Origin: Archangiaceae bacterium
GTDB lineage: Bacteria > Myxococcota > Myxococcia > Myxococcales > Myxococcaceae
Length of the DNA stretch: 64,000 bases
Assembly (NCBI GenBank): GCA_016714225.1
Contig: JADJNS010000005.1
Coordinates: 434,001 to 498,000, forward strand
Direction: 5' to 3'
Each line of letters starts with the position of its first letter. Within the stretch, counting starts at the first letter, position 1. The notes beneath the pieces are model-generated. The model made no database searches, had not been told where the DNA came from, and was given only the letters and a program-made list of their open reading frames with translations. Shown here in pieces: positions 48,181 to 56,821 of this stretch. The position numbers and the translations under genes are program-made.

Positions 48181-49619
48181 ACCGCGCTGGGAGGCGCCTC
48201 GCCCTTGGGGGGCACCTCGCCGCGCGCCCTCGCGCGGTTCCCCAGCGCGTCGTACGTCGCGTACTTGTACGTCTCGGACAGGGTCGGGTAGTTGAAGCAC
48301 ATTCGTATGAAGAGGGCGGCGCCGGCGTTCTGGTGCATCGCCGCCATGCCGATGTGCACCAGCTCGGTGGCGCCTTCGCCCAGCACGTGCACCCCCAGCA
48401 GCTTCATCTCGTCGAGCGAGAACAGCAGCTTCAGCTTGCCGAAGTCTTCGCCGATGATTTTTCCGCGCGCGTTGTCTTTGAAGCGCGCGTTGCCCACCAC
48501 GTACGGCTTGCCCTTGGCCTGCAGGCTCTCTTCGGTCTCGCCGCACATCGAGGTCTCGGGAATCGTGTAGATGCCGTACGGGAGAATCGGCGAGAGCTGC
48601 TCCTTGTAGTCGAGGTGGAACATGTTCACGACCGCCAGCCGCGCCTGCTCCATCGAGGTGGCGGCCAGCGCGGGGAACCCGATGCAGTCGCCCGCCGCGT
48701 AGATGTGCGGCACCTGGGTGGCGTAGTGCGCGTCGACCTCGAGCGCTCCGCGCTTGCCCGAGGTGAGGCCCGCCTTCGCGAGGTCGAGCGTCGAGGTGTT
48801 CGCTTCGCGGCCCGCCGCCACCAGCACGATGTCGGCCTCGTAGCGCCCGCCCGACTTGAGCCCCAGCGCCACCCCGCGCGCGAGCAGCGTCACCTGCTCG
48901 ACGGTCTCACCCAGCCGCAGGTCGACGCCCAGCGCGCGCATGCGCTCGGCCAGCAGCAGCGACATTTCTCCGTCGAGAAACGACAGCAGCGTCGGCCGCG
49001 ACTCGATGAGCATCACCTTCACGCCCAGCGCGGCGAACAGGCAGGCGTACTCGCAGCCGATGACCCCGCCGCCGACCACCGCCATGGTCTTGGGTATGAA
49101 GTCGACCCGTACGATTTCGTCGGAGTCGTAAACGTGCCCGTGGTCGAACGGGTACATCGGCGGGCGAAACGGTGCGCTGCCGGTGGCGATGAGAATGTAC
49201 TCGGCGCTCACGTGGGTCTCGGGCCAGCCGGGTCGCCGCACCGCCAGGGTGTGCGCGTCGACGAAGCGCGCGTCGCCCCAGATGTGCACGATGCGGTGCT
49301 GGTTCAGGTTGTCGGCGATGCGCTGGCGCTCTTCGGCGATGACCCGCTCTTCGCGAAAGAGGAACTCGTCGACGGTGGCGGCCCGCGCCGGCGCCAGGTC
49401 GAGGCCGTGCAGGCCGCGCTGGCGAAAGCCGCTCAGGTAGAGCGCCGACTCGCGCAGCGTCTTCGACGGCAGGGTGCCGGTGTTGACCGACGCGCCGCCC
49501 AGCACCTCTTCGCGCTCGATGAGGGCGACCTTCTTGCCGAAGTAGGCGGCCTGCGCGGCGCCTTTCTCTCCGGCGGGCCCGCTGCCGATGACCAACAGGT
49601 CGTAGTCGTGCCCTCCCAT
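48177..49619 (-). CDS. sthA: Soluble pyridine nucleotide transhydrogenase
   Basis: 480 aa. FAD-binding GSGPAGEKGA near the N-terminus, the GGASVNTGTLPSK segment (no redox-active CxxxxC disulfide, as in SthA rather than lipoamide dehydrogenase), NAD-binding VGGGVIGCEYACLFA, the second FAD motif IYAAGDCIGFPALAA, and the dimerisation domain with PETSMCGETEESL. It moves hydride between NADPH and NAD+. ATG at 49619 is preceded by only 19 bp from the next gene, so it may be co-transcribed with the membrane glycosyltransferase-like gene. Confidence 0.9.
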   Translation of the reverse strand: MGGHDYDLLVIGSGPAGEKGAAQAAYFGKKVALIEREEVLGGASVNTGTLPSKTLRESALYLSGFRQRGLHGLDLAPARAATVDEFLFREERVIAEERQRIADNLNQHRIVHIWGDARFVDAHTLAVRRPGWPETHVSAEYILIATGSAPFRPPMYPFDHGHVYDSDEIVRVDFIPKTMAVVGGGVIGCEYACLFAALGVKVMLIESRPTLLSFLDGEMSLLLAERMRALGVDLRLGETVEQVTLLARGVALGLKSGGRYEADIVLVAAGREANTSTLDLAKAGLTSGKRGALEVDAHYATQVPHIYAAGDCIGFPALAATSMEQARLAVVNMFHLDYKEQLSPILPYGIYTIPETSMCGETEESLQAKGKPYVVGNARFKDNARGKIIGEDFGKLKLLFSLDEMKLLGVHVLGEGATELVHIGMAAMHQNAGAALFIRMCFNYPTLSETYKYATYDALGNRARARGEVPPKGEAPPSAV

Positions 49620-49638
49620 GAGCGGTGCCGACGCTAAC

Positions 49639-51114
49639 TCATGGGGGCCCAGCCGTCAGTCGTCGCGCGCATGCCGATTCGAGGGTCGCGCGGTCGAAAA
49701 TTTGCCACTGCGCGCCGCCGGGCACCGCGCAGCCCAGCTCGCGCGCATACCCGGTGTCGACCAGGGCGGTGGCGCCGGTGGTGGCGGCGAGCTCTGCGGT
49801 CTGGCGCACCGTCTCGGGGCGCGACTGCGCGTACCAGCTCACGTACGGGTGAAACGCTCCCCGGGCGAGCACGATGACCGGCTGCCGCTGGGGCAGCGCT
49901 TTGGCGAGCGCGCCGAGCGCGTTCTGATGGTGCTCGTGGTTCAGGCGGTAGCCGGCGACGCCGAGGGCCAGCACCGCCTGCGCCGCGACGGGCCAGGCGG
50001 CTCTCGGCCAGCGGCTGGCGACGAGCGCGGCGGCGTACGCCACGGGGAGCATGAGGTTGTAGCCCCAGAACGCGTGCTTGATGGCGCCCTGGCGGAAGAC
50101 CAGCAGCATCAGCACGCCCGGCGCGGCGAGCAAGCCCAGGGTGACGAGGTGGCGGCGGTCGCGGGTGAGCAAGGGCGCCGCGAAGAGCGCCAGCAGCGAG
50201 AGGGGCCCCGCGCCTTCACCCAGGTACAGCGCCTGGGCTTCAGCCCACTGGGCCCAGGTCACCTCGTCGCCCGCGGCGCGCCAGCGGAACTGCCAGATGA
50301 GCTCGCTCACGCCGTGGGTGGCGTCGATGAGGTGCCACGCCACGAACGCGAGGGAGACGGTGAACACGAGGAGAGAAGCGAAGAAAGCCTCCCTCTCCCC
50401 TCGCGGGAGAGGGCCGGGGTGAGGGGGCGAAGAAGCGTGGAGCAGCGTCGAACCAGGCAGCGCCGCGCTGCCCTCAGGCTCGTTCGCCCCCTCACCCTTC
50501 ATCCCTCTCCCGCGAGGGGAGAGGGAGGTTGCCAGGACGCACGCCGCCGCAATCACGCCGTCCCACGAAGAGAGCACCAGCAGCGCGATGAGCGGCAGCC
50601 GCCACCCCGTCTTTCGCAGCAGCACCAGCGCGAGGAACAGCGGCGTGGCGAGCGTGAGGGTGGTGAACAGCCGCCCGTAGCGCAGCGCGAACACGCTCAG
50701 CGCGGCGGCGGCCAGCCCGACCAGCGCGGCGCGCGCGTCGAAGTGCCGCCCGAGCACCCTCCACAGCAGCCACAGCGAGACGCACGCGCAACCGAGGCCC
50801 AAGAGCCGCGCCAGCGCCTCGGAGCCGCCCAGCGCGACCGGCAGCGCCATCAGCCACACCGGCAGCGGCGGGTGGTGCGCGTACACCCCGTCGCCCCTGG
50901 TGCCGCCGTGCGGGCTCACCACCGCGCCGCGCAGCGAGGCCGAAGGCCCCTTCTCGAGCAGGTTCTTCGCCCCCAGCGACCAGATGGCGGCGTTGAGCGA
51001 CTCTTCCGAGTTTCCGTACGCGTCGCTCAAGGTCGGCAGCGACAGCGCCAGCGGCATCAGGCACAGCACGGCTGCGACACGGCGCTCCACGCGCGTGCGC
51101 GTAGCACCGTTCAC
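49639..51114 (-). CDS. GT39/ArnT-like membrane protein with in-frame repeat insertion
   Basis: 491 aa from GTG at 51114 (GTGA overlap with the AraC-type stop). About ten TM helices are visible. An acidic residue pair in the first outer loop (NSEESLNAAIW) and VYAHHPPLPVWLMALPVALG recall the PMT/ArnT glycosyltransferase fold that uses lipid-linked sugars. About 46 residues near 205-250 (SLSPRGRGMKGEGANEPEG through SSPPHPGPLPRGE) are encoded by the palindromic composite at 50389-50528 and lie between two TM segments without breaking the frame. The substrate is unknown. It should be a membrane enzyme for cell-envelope glycosylation (inference). Confidence 0.75.
   Translation of the reverse strand: MNGATRTRVERRVAAVLCLMPLALSLPTLSDAYGNSEESLNAAIWSLGAKNLLEKGPSASLRGAVVSPHGGTRGDGVYAHHPPLPVWLMALPVALGGSEALARLLGLGCACVSLWLLWRVLGRHFDARAALVGLAAAALSVFALRYGRLFTTLTLATPLFLALVLLRKTGWRLPLIALLVLSSWDGVIAAACVLATSLSPRGRGMKGEGANEPEGSAALPGSTLLHASSPPHPGPLPRGEREAFFASLLVFTVSLAFVAWHLIDATHGVSELIWQFRWRAAGDEVTWAQWAEAQALYLGEGAGPLSLLALFAAPLLTRDRRHLVTLGLLAAPGVLMLLVFRQGAIKHAFWGYNLMLPVAYAAALVASRWPRAAWPVAAQAVLALGVAGYRLNHEHHQNALGALAKALPQRQPVIVLARGAFHPYVSWYAQSRPETVRQTAELAATTGATALVDTGYARELGCAVPGGAQWQIFDRATLESACARRLTAGPP
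50389..50528. repeat. MITE-like composite of two palindromes inside a gene
   Basis: Two copies of the GC palindrome (CCTCCCTCTCCCCTCGCGGG type) at 50389-50428 and 50486-50528 face each other in opposite orientation around about 60 bp of unique sequence. The composite is bounded by CTCCCTC and its complement, so it resembles a small mobile element with terminal inverted repeats. Its length keeps the host reading frame open. Confidence 0.8.
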
Positions 51115-52142
51115 CTGCCCTTGCGCGACTGCCGCCAGCCGACCGGGGTCTTGCCCGTCCACCGTCGGAAGGCGCGGTCGAACGCGCGCAGCTCGGAGTA
51201 GCCCAACAGGTACGCAATCTCGCTCACCGTCAGCGCGTCGTTCACCAGGTAGCTCATCGCCAGCTGCTCGCGTACCCCGTCGAGCACCTCTTGAAACGAG
51301 GTGCGCTCACCCTCGAGCCGTCGCTGCAGCGTGCGGGGCGACATGCTCAGCGCCTCGGCCACCGTCTCGACCTTCGCCTCGGTCTTGCCCAGCCGTCGCA
51401 CCAGCTCTTGCCGAATCACGCCCACCAGGTCGGTCGAGGCGGGGCGCGTCTCGAGCACCGCGCGGCCCTGCTCCTCGAGGTACTTCTTGAGCGCGGGGTC
51501 CGACGACGCCATCGGCAGGTCGAGCACCGCGTCGGGCACCTCCATGCCGCTCACCCCGGTGCCGAAGGTCGCGGCCACTCCGAAGAACGCCTCGAGCGGC
51601 GCGGCGTCGGCCGGCGCGGGGTGCGCGAAGTACAGCCGCTGCGGCTTGAAGCCCTGCCCCACCGCCTCGAAGCAGGCGCGGGTCACGAACGCCAGGGTGT
51701 ACTCGTTCAAGATGCGGCCCAGGCCTTCGGTCTCGGCGGGCACGCGGTGCTCGAGCACGCCGAAGCCCTGGCGCGGCACGTACACCCAGTCGACGCCGGC
51801 GTTGATGATGCGGCCGAAGCGGGCGAGCGACTCCATCGCCTCGCGCAGGGTGGCCGCGCTGCGCGAGATGAACTCGACCAGCGCGTAGGTGCCCTTCGGC
51901 ACCGCCAGCGCCAGGGTGAGCCCGAACTGGTCGTCTCTCGCGGCCTGGGCCGCCGCGTCCATGAAGGTGCGGAACTTCGGCAGGGGCGCGGTGATTTCGG
52001 GGGCGGTCTCGAAGCCCGAGGGCAGGCCCGCCTCGACTGCGAACACCCGCCCGTCGATGCCCTTCTGCTCGAGCAGCTTGAGCACCAGCGGCACCAGGCG
52101 AAAGGTGAAATCCAGCGGCCGGCGGCTCTTGGTCCCTCCCAT
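51111..52142 (-). CDS. AraC-family transcriptional regulator (OruR/ArgR-like)
   Basis: 343 aa from ATG at 52142. The N-terminal Arabinose_bd-like half (PEITAPLPKFRTFMDAAAQA, FGLTLALAVPKGTYALVEF) is of the kind found in OruR and VirS-type regulators. The C-terminal AraC DNA-binding domain has two HTH motifs (ETVAEALSMSPRTLQRRLEG, TVSEIAYLLGYSELRAFDRA) and ends FRRWTGKTPVGWRQ. It overlaps the following membrane-protein gene by GTGA, so it may regulate its own operon. The effector is unknown. Confidence 0.9.
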   Translation of the reverse strand: MGGTKSRRPLDFTFRLVPLVLKLLEQKGIDGRVFAVEAGLPSGFETAPEITAPLPKFRTFMDAAAQAARDDQFGLTLALAVPKGTYALVEFISRSAATLREAMESLARFGRIINAGVDWVYVPRQGFGVLEHRVPAETEGLGRILNEYTLAFVTRACFEAVGQGFKPQRLYFAHPAPADAAPLEAFFGVAATFGTGVSGMEVPDAVLDLPMASSDPALKKYLEEQGRAVLETRPASTDLVGVIRQELVRRLGKTEAKVETVAEALSMSPRTLQRRLEGERTSFQEVLDGVREQLAMSYLVNDALTVSEIAYLLGYSELRAFDRAFRRWTGKTPVGWRQSRKGR

Positions 52143-52224
52143 GGCGAGGGCGGAAACTAGCACCCGCTCTCGAGAGGTGGCTGGCGATGAAAGCCCGCAG
52201 AGTCGGCGCGATGACCCGGTTTGC

Positions 52225-53013
52225 TCAGGCCAGCCGACGGCCCGACACCCAGTCGAGGCCCACCTGCGAGGCCATCGCGAGCAGGGCCTCGGGCCGCTTC
52301 ACCACGAAGCGGGTGCCGCGCTTCTCGACGATGCCGCCGGTGAGCAGGTGCTTGAACGCCCGCGACACCGACTTGAGCGCCACTCCCAGGTCAGAGGCCA
52401 GGTCGTTCTGCGACAGCGCGATGCGAATCATGGTGCCGCCGTCGGTGGGCACGCCGAACAGCCGCACGTAGCTCATCAGCAGGTCGGCGAGCCGCTCGGA
52501 CACGTCGCCCAGCGCCAGCGAGCGCTCGCGCCGATTGGCGAGCAGCAGCCGCCCCGAGGCGTCGCGCAGCACGTTCAGCATCAGCGCGGGGTACTTCCAG
52601 ATGATGCGCAGGAACTCGCGCTTGGGCACCTGCAGCACGGTGGCGCGATCGACCACCACGCAGCTCTCGCTCAGCCGCTGCTCGTGCAGCAGCTGGTTCT
52701 CGGCCCAGGTCGCGGGCGCGGCGAACAGCTGCACCGTCACCTGCTGACCGGTGGCCGAGGTGCAGAACGCGCGCACCGCGCCCTTGAGCAGCACCCAGTA
52801 GTGCTCGGCCGGCTCCGACTCGCGGGCGAGAAACTCGCCGGCGCGGAAGTTGCGCACCACTCCGGCGGCGGCCATCTCGGTCACGCAGTCGAGCGAGACC
52901 TGGGCGAAGACGGGGTGCGCCTCGAGCAGCCGGCGGGCGCTCATCAGCTCGGGCACCGTGGGCGGTGTCGCCGAGGCGATGGGAAGCTCGTGTGGGGCAG
53001 TGCCGAAGCTCAC
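52225..53013 (-). CDS. Crp/Fnr-family regulator 1
   Basis: 262 aa from GTG at 53013. A cyclic-nucleotide-binding-like barrel (FRAGEFLARESEPAEHYWVL, GAVRAFCTSATGQQVTVQLF) lacks the conserved Arg-Ser of cAMP-binding CRP. A Crp-type winged helix follows (RIALSQNDLASDLGVALKSV, SRAFKHLLTGGIVEKRGTRF). A perfect inverted repeat lies 48 bp upstream of its start. The target is unknown, and it neighbours a second Crp/Fnr gene and a bicupin. Confidence 0.88.
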   Translation of the reverse strand: MSFGTAPHELPIASATPPTVPELMSARRLLEAHPVFAQVSLDCVTEMAAAGVVRNFRAGEFLARESEPAEHYWVLLKGAVRAFCTSATGQQVTVQLFAAPATWAENQLLHEQRLSESCVVVDRATVLQVPKREFLRIIWKYPALMLNVLRDASGRLLLANRRERSLALGDVSERLADLLMSYVRLFGVPTDGGTMIRIALSQNDLASDLGVALKSVSRAFKHLLTGGIVEKRGTRFVVKRPEALLAMASQVGLDWVSGRRLA

Positions 53014-53060
53014 GAGAACATCATCGGAGCGTCGAAAATCAGACCTGCGCGCTCAGGCCG

Positions 53061-53088
53061 GCGGTTTGGGAACTACTTCCCAAACCGC
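53061..53088. promoter_or_regulatory. Perfect 12-bp inverted repeat between two Crp/Fnr genes
   Basis: Half-site GCGGTTTGGGAA, spacer CTAC, then its exact reverse complement. It sits 48 bp upstream of the Crp/Fnr gene at 52225-53013 and 6 bp past the stop of the one at 53094-53861. Its 2-fold symmetry with a 4-bp centre is what a Crp/Fnr dimer would bind, so an autoregulatory operator is likely. It could also act as a terminator for the upstream gene, though no T tract follows directly. Confidence 0.6.
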
Positions 53089-53093
53089 TCGCG

Positions 53094-53861
53094 TCACTTG
53101 TCCTTCGGCTCGCGGGGCGACGACAGCCGCCCCTGTAACCTATGGGAAAGTCTCAGGCCTCCCCAGCTGACCTGGGCCAGGTCCTTGGGCCTGAGAATGA
53201 GGTACCGGCCGTCGACCTTGTCGACCAGGCCCATCGACTTGAAGGTGAGCAGGCTCTGCACCACCGCCTTGCGGCTGACCGCCAGGTCGCGCGACATCGC
53301 GTCCTGGCTCATCGCCAGGCCGATGCGCACCCCGGCGTCGGTCTCTTCGCCCCACAGCGAGGCGTAGTCGAGCAGCAGGTCGGCCAGCCGCGCGTCGACG
53401 TCGGCGAAGGCCAGCGCGCGCTCGTTGCTGGTGGCGATGAACAGGCGCGCCGAGAGGTCGCTGCACAGCGCCGCCGCGAACGGGCCCCGGGTGTTGACCA
53501 GGTGGCGAAACACCTCGCTGTCGAGCGTCATCAGCAGCGACGCCTCGACGGTGCGCATGTTGACCAGGTAGTTGCGGTCGCACAGCACCTCCATCTCGCC
53601 GCCGAAGGCCGGCGCGCGAAACAGCTTCACCAGCACCTCTTTCTCTCCCTGCTTGTGAAAGACGCGCGCGGCGCCCTCGAGCAGGCAGAAGGCGCGCGGC
53701 CCGTCTCCCTCGCGAATCACCATGCGGCCCGGCCGGTAGCGGGTGGCGGTGCTGGTGCGCAGCACCAGCTTGCGCGCCTCGTCGTCGAGCTTCGCCAAGA
53801 GCGGGTGGGTCGAGAAGATGCTCTCGTCGAGCACCGGGGTGACGGCGAAGGGCTCGCTCAC
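53094..53861 (-). CDS. Crp/Fnr-family regulator 2
   Basis: 255 aa from GTG at 53861, which overlaps the stop of the bicupin gene (GTGA). The sensor barrel (YRPGRMVIREGDGPRAFCLL, VFHKQGEKEVLVKLFRAPAF) is followed by a long helix and a winged helix (MSQDAMSRDLAVSRKAVVQS, LLTFKSMGLVDKVDGRYL). A four-cysteine iron-sulfur cluster like that of Fnr is not present (only scattered Cys). It and the neighbouring Crp/Fnr gene probably arose by duplication and divergence. Confidence 0.88.
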   Translation of the reverse strand: MSEPFAVTPVLDESIFSTHPLLAKLDDEARKLVLRTSTATRYRPGRMVIREGDGPRAFCLLEGAARVFHKQGEKEVLVKLFRAPAFGGEMEVLCDRNYLVNMRTVEASLLMTLDSEVFRHLVNTRGPFAAALCSDLSARLFIATSNERALAFADVDARLADLLLDYASLWGEETDAGVRIGLAMSQDAMSRDLAVSRKAVVQSLLTFKSMGLVDKVDGRYLILRPKDLAQVSWGGLRLSHRLQGRLSSPREPKDK

Positions 53862-54637
53862 GTTTCAGAGTGCAGCTTTGCTTCGACCTCGGCGAGCGGG
53901 CCGGCGCTGCCGTCGTAATGCGCGGGGTCGACCCGTGCGTCGGCGAGGTGCTGGTCGTAGTCTTCGGTGACGAAGCGCGGCGTGGTGACGCAGTAGAAGT
54001 CGACGCCGCCGCGGTCGGCGGTGATGCGCTGCGCGGTGCCTTGGGGGATGAGCGCCACGTCTCCGGCGGCCACCGCGGTCTGCACCCCGTCGAGCTCGAT
54101 GACGCCGCTGCCGCGGGTGATGAGGTACCGCTCGTCGACCTTCAGGGTGTGCAGCGCCGAGGTGACGCCGGCAGGCACCCGCGCGCGGTCGAAGCCGACC
54201 GCGGGGTCTTGCGGAGAGTTCGCGCGCTCGAGAATGAGCACCCCCTCGCCGACGAAGAACTCGCGGCCGGAGTCTTCGGCGAGCACGCCCGCGCCGCACC
54301 GCATCGGGGCGTCGCCGAACGTCGCGGCCGACCAGAGGGTGAGCGTGGTCTCGGCGGTGAGCTCGAAGCGGGTGCCGCGCGGGAGCAGCAGCACGTCGCC
54401 CGGCACCACCGCCTGGCCCACCCCCTGGAGCATGAGCGTGCCGCGACCCTCGACCAGCGCCCGCACGTCGGTCTCGGTGCGCGCGGCGGGCAGCGTGGCG
54501 CCCGGCTGCAGCACGGTGCGGGTCAGGCTCAGCGACGGGTCGTCTGCCGAGCGCGAGAGCACGGTCAGCTCGACGCCGGGCGCCGGGCTCGAGCTCGCCG
54601 CGAGCCTCAGCGGGCGAACCTGGGGAGCGGCGGTCAT
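53858..54637 (-). CDS. Bicupin protein
   Basis: 259 aa if ATG at 54637 is used; an in-frame ATG at 54826 would add 63 residues (including DGYLDPDQREALMGDAHRAD), so the start is uncertain. Two cupin repeats are seen: LVEGRGTLMLQGVGQAVVPG with DVLLLPRGTRF, and LHTLKVDERYLITRGSGVIE with DVALIPQGTAQRI. The second keeps His and Glu residues suited to metal binding. Function may be a small-molecule dioxygenase, isomerase or sugar-binding sensor. The stop overlaps the GTG of Crp/Fnr regulator 2, so the regulator is translated downstream of it. Confidence 0.75.
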   Translation of the reverse strand: MTAAPQVRPLRLAASSSPAPGVELTVLSRSADDPSLSLTRTVLQPGATLPAARTETDVRALVEGRGTLMLQGVGQAVVPGDVLLLPRGTRFELTAETTLTLWSAATFGDAPMRCGAGVLAEDSGREFFVGEGVLILERANSPQDPAVGFDRARVPAGVTSALHTLKVDERYLITRGSGVIELDGVQTAVAAGDVALIPQGTAQRITADRGGVDFYCVTTPRFVTEDYDQHLADARVDPAHYDGSAGPLAEVEAKLHSET

Positions 54638-54865
54638 GCGCGGCGCGGGGCGCGGGCCGGCGTGCTGGTCGGCCCGGTGCGCGTCGCCCATCAGGGCTTC
54701 GCGCTGGTCGGGGTCGAGGTAGCCGTCGGGGCGCGCGCGCTCGACCGCCTTCGTCGAGCCCGACGGCCGCTCGGCCGGGTTGGCGCCCGGGGGAGTCGTA
54801 CGGCGCTGGCCGGCTCGCAGTCGCATCGAAAAGGGAGAATCACTCTACAGAAAACCGAAGCCGAG

Positions 54866-55050
54866 CACCCTGAGCGGAGAGGAGGACCGCAGGTCAGACT
54901 CGAAGTCGAACGGGTGACGTCGCAGCTGGAACTCGAAGCGCCGCATACTCCGGGCTTCAACCGGCAGAGCAGGCGCTCTTCTGCGATGGAGCATGTGCTG
55001 CACAGCCTTCTTTCGAGCGACGGCAGGGTTCGACCCCGCTCACCCTGACC
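54866..55050. repeat. Dispersed intergenic element, copy B
   Basis: This 185-bp stretch is collinear with copy A at 15021-15194. It starts with CACCCTGAGCGG, has GAAGTCGAACGGGTGA and GGGCTTCAAC in the middle, and ends with GTGCTGCACAGCCTTC, GGCAGGGTTCGACCCCGC and TCACCCTGACC. It fills the gap between the bicupin and hotdog-like genes. The hotdog gene stops 8 bp beyond its end. Confidence 0.75.
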
Positions 55051-55057
55051 GGCTTCG

Positions 55058-55975
55058 TCACGGCGAACCCACCGGCTGCAGCGTGAGCGACACGGTGCCC
55101 ACCGGCTTCGAGCCGCAGCGCGCGGTGCACTCGAAGCGGTGGTTCTTCGCCGAGCCGCCCACGTAGCGCGCCTCGAAGCGCACCGTCTCGCCGGCCAGCG
55201 CGAGGTTGTCGGTGCGAACCACCGCGTGGCGCACCACGTAGCTGCCCGCAGCCCGCCGTCTCAGCAGCGTGCCCGACAGCTGCGAGAGCGCGGCGACCAC
55301 GATGCCGTCGGGCAGCACCGGGTACATCGGGTAGTGGCCGTTGCAGGCCGCCACCGGCACCGGGCCGAAGGTGGCCTCCATCAGGTCGGCGCCCAGCGAC
55401 GCGTCGACGTTGGTGAGGGTGAGCGGCCGGCCGTAGGGGTTGTTGCGCATCATCTTCAGCTCGCCGGTCGGCCGCCGGTCGTTCACCGGAGGCCGGCTGG
55501 TCTTGCGCAGGTCGCGCTTCACGCTCTCGAACAACTTGTGAAAGCGCGCCGCGGTCAGCACGCTGAACTGCATCTCGACCTGGAACAGCGGCGAGCCGCC
55601 GCGCGACATCACCGTGCCGCGCGCCCGCCCCGCATCGCTCGAGACCAGCTGGCCGCTCGCCCTGGCCTCGAGCCGGGTGGCCGTCGACTGCGCCCCGCTG
55701 CGCTCGAGCGTCGCCGAGCGCAGCACGTAGTAGTGCATGGTGCGGTCGGGGTTCGACTCGGCGAGCGCGCACGCGCCGAGCACGCCCAGGTGCCGCACCA
55801 CCTCGGCCGCGGTGATGGGGCCCACCTCGCGCCCACCCTTCATCTCGACGGGAATCTCGGCTTCGACCACGCCGTCGCGAAACGCGGCGAGGGTGCGCAG
55901 CGCGTAGTAGGGGTCGCGCGCGCTGATGCGCGTGAAGATGTCGGCGGCGGGTATGACGCGGGCGGTGGCGCTCAA
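55058..55975 (-). CDS. Double-hotdog-like protein
   Basis: 305 aa from TTG at 55975, the only start that keeps the N-terminal domain. Sequence features suggest two hotdog-type halves: EIPVEMKGGREVGPITAAEV, VRHLGVLGACALAESNPDRT, YVLRSATLER in the first and FGPVPVAACNGHYPMYPVLP, DGIVVAALSQLSGTLLRRRA, VVRTDNLALAGETVRFEARY in the second. The HYPMYPVLPDGIV segment is like the active-site helix region of FabZ-type dehydratases (H-x4-P-x-x-P-G). It may be an acyl-thioester dehydratase or thioesterase, unproven. No operon partner is close. Confidence 0.6.
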   Translation of the reverse strand: MSATARVIPAADIFTRISARDPYYALRTLAAFRDGVVEAEIPVEMKGGREVGPITAAEVVRHLGVLGACALAESNPDRTMHYYVLRSATLERSGAQSTATRLEARASGQLVSSDAGRARGTVMSRGGSPLFQVEMQFSVLTAARFHKLFESVKRDLRKTSRPPVNDRRPTGELKMMRNNPYGRPLTLTNVDASLGADLMEATFGPVPVAACNGHYPMYPVLPDGIVVAALSQLSGTLLRRRAAGSYVVRHAVVRTDNLALAGETVRFEARYVGGSAKNHRFECTARCGSKPVGTVSLTLQPVGSP

Positions 55976-55999
55976 AGTCGGGCGAGTCGTGTAACGGAA

Positions 56000-56821
56000 T
56001 CAGAAGCTGCCGACCAGCGCTGCGCCCGCGCCCGCCGGCACCAGCGCCACGCGCGGCCCGGTGGCCTGCGTCTCGCGCGGCATCAGCACGATGCCGGTGG
56101 TCACCAGCGCCGCACCGGCGATGAGCGCGACCAGCGCGGCGGTCTTCATCGGGCGCACCGTGCCGTCGACCTCGGCGCGGTAGTCGGCGCGCGAGCGCAG
56201 CGCCGCGGGGTTCGTGTCGCCCGACGAGAGCTCGCGGTTGATGGCGGCCTCTTGCGAGAGCGCGAACAGGCCCACCAGCCCGCCGCCGACGATGGCCGCC
56301 GCGCCCACCCCGATGAGCGAGAACTGCAGCACCCGCGACGGCGGCGGCGGAAACGGCGTCGCGGTCGCCTCGGCGACCACGTACTTGAGCTGCTCGCGCA
56401 GCACGCCCAGGTCCTTCCCGATGAGGGTGGCGCGCCCCAGCGGCTGCGCCTTCTGCGAGTCCATGGTCTGCAGGTTGAGCTGGTAGGCCTCGCCCAGCCG
56501 CGCCACCGAGCCCGACAGCACGAAGCGCGCACCCAGCGCTCCGGCCAGCTCGGTCATGCAGTTCGCCGAGTCGTCCGAGCAGCCCATCAGCTCGCGCTGG
56601 CGCTCGACGTTGAGCAGCGTCTCGACGTCTTTGCTCGAGATGACCTCGAAGAGCCCGCGCGCGGCGACCTCGGTGGTCACCGCCTCGGTGAGCGTCGAGG
56701 CGATCGCCGGCTCGACGCCGCCGGCCACCGCGAGGTGCAGCACGATGAGCTTCGGCTTCGCGGGCGCCTTCTCTGCGCCGGCCGGCGCCGCGGCGAGCAA
56801 CATCACCACCAGCGCAATCAT
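56000..56821 (-). CDS. Secreted FlgO/TolB-N-like protein
   Basis: 273 aa. Signal peptide (MLLAAAPAGA) followed by a domain with the pattern LIVLHLAVAGGVEPAIASTL, TTEVAARGLFEVISSKDVET, GARFVLSGSVARLGEAYQLN, typical of the CsgG/FlgO/TolB N-terminal fold that senses or assembles surface structures. A C-terminal region with two hydrophobic stretches (SLIGVGAAAIVGGGLVGLFA, TAALVALIAGAALVTTGIVL) anchors it in the membrane. Its ATG overlaps the stop of the ELWxxDGT protein (ATGA), so it is the last gene of a three-gene operon. Confidence 0.7.
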   Translation of the reverse strand: MIALVVMLLAAAPAGAEKAPAKPKLIVLHLAVAGGVEPAIASTLTEAVTTEVAARGLFEVISSKDVETLLNVERQRELMGCSDDSANCMTELAGALGARFVLSGSVARLGEAYQLNLQTMDSQKAQPLGRATLIGKDLGVLREQLKYVVAEATATPFPPPPSRVLQFSLIGVGAAAIVGGGLVGLFALSQEAAINRELSSGDTNPAALRSRADYRAEVDGTVRPMKTAALVALIAGAALVTTGIVLMPRETQATGPRVALVPAGAGAALVGSF

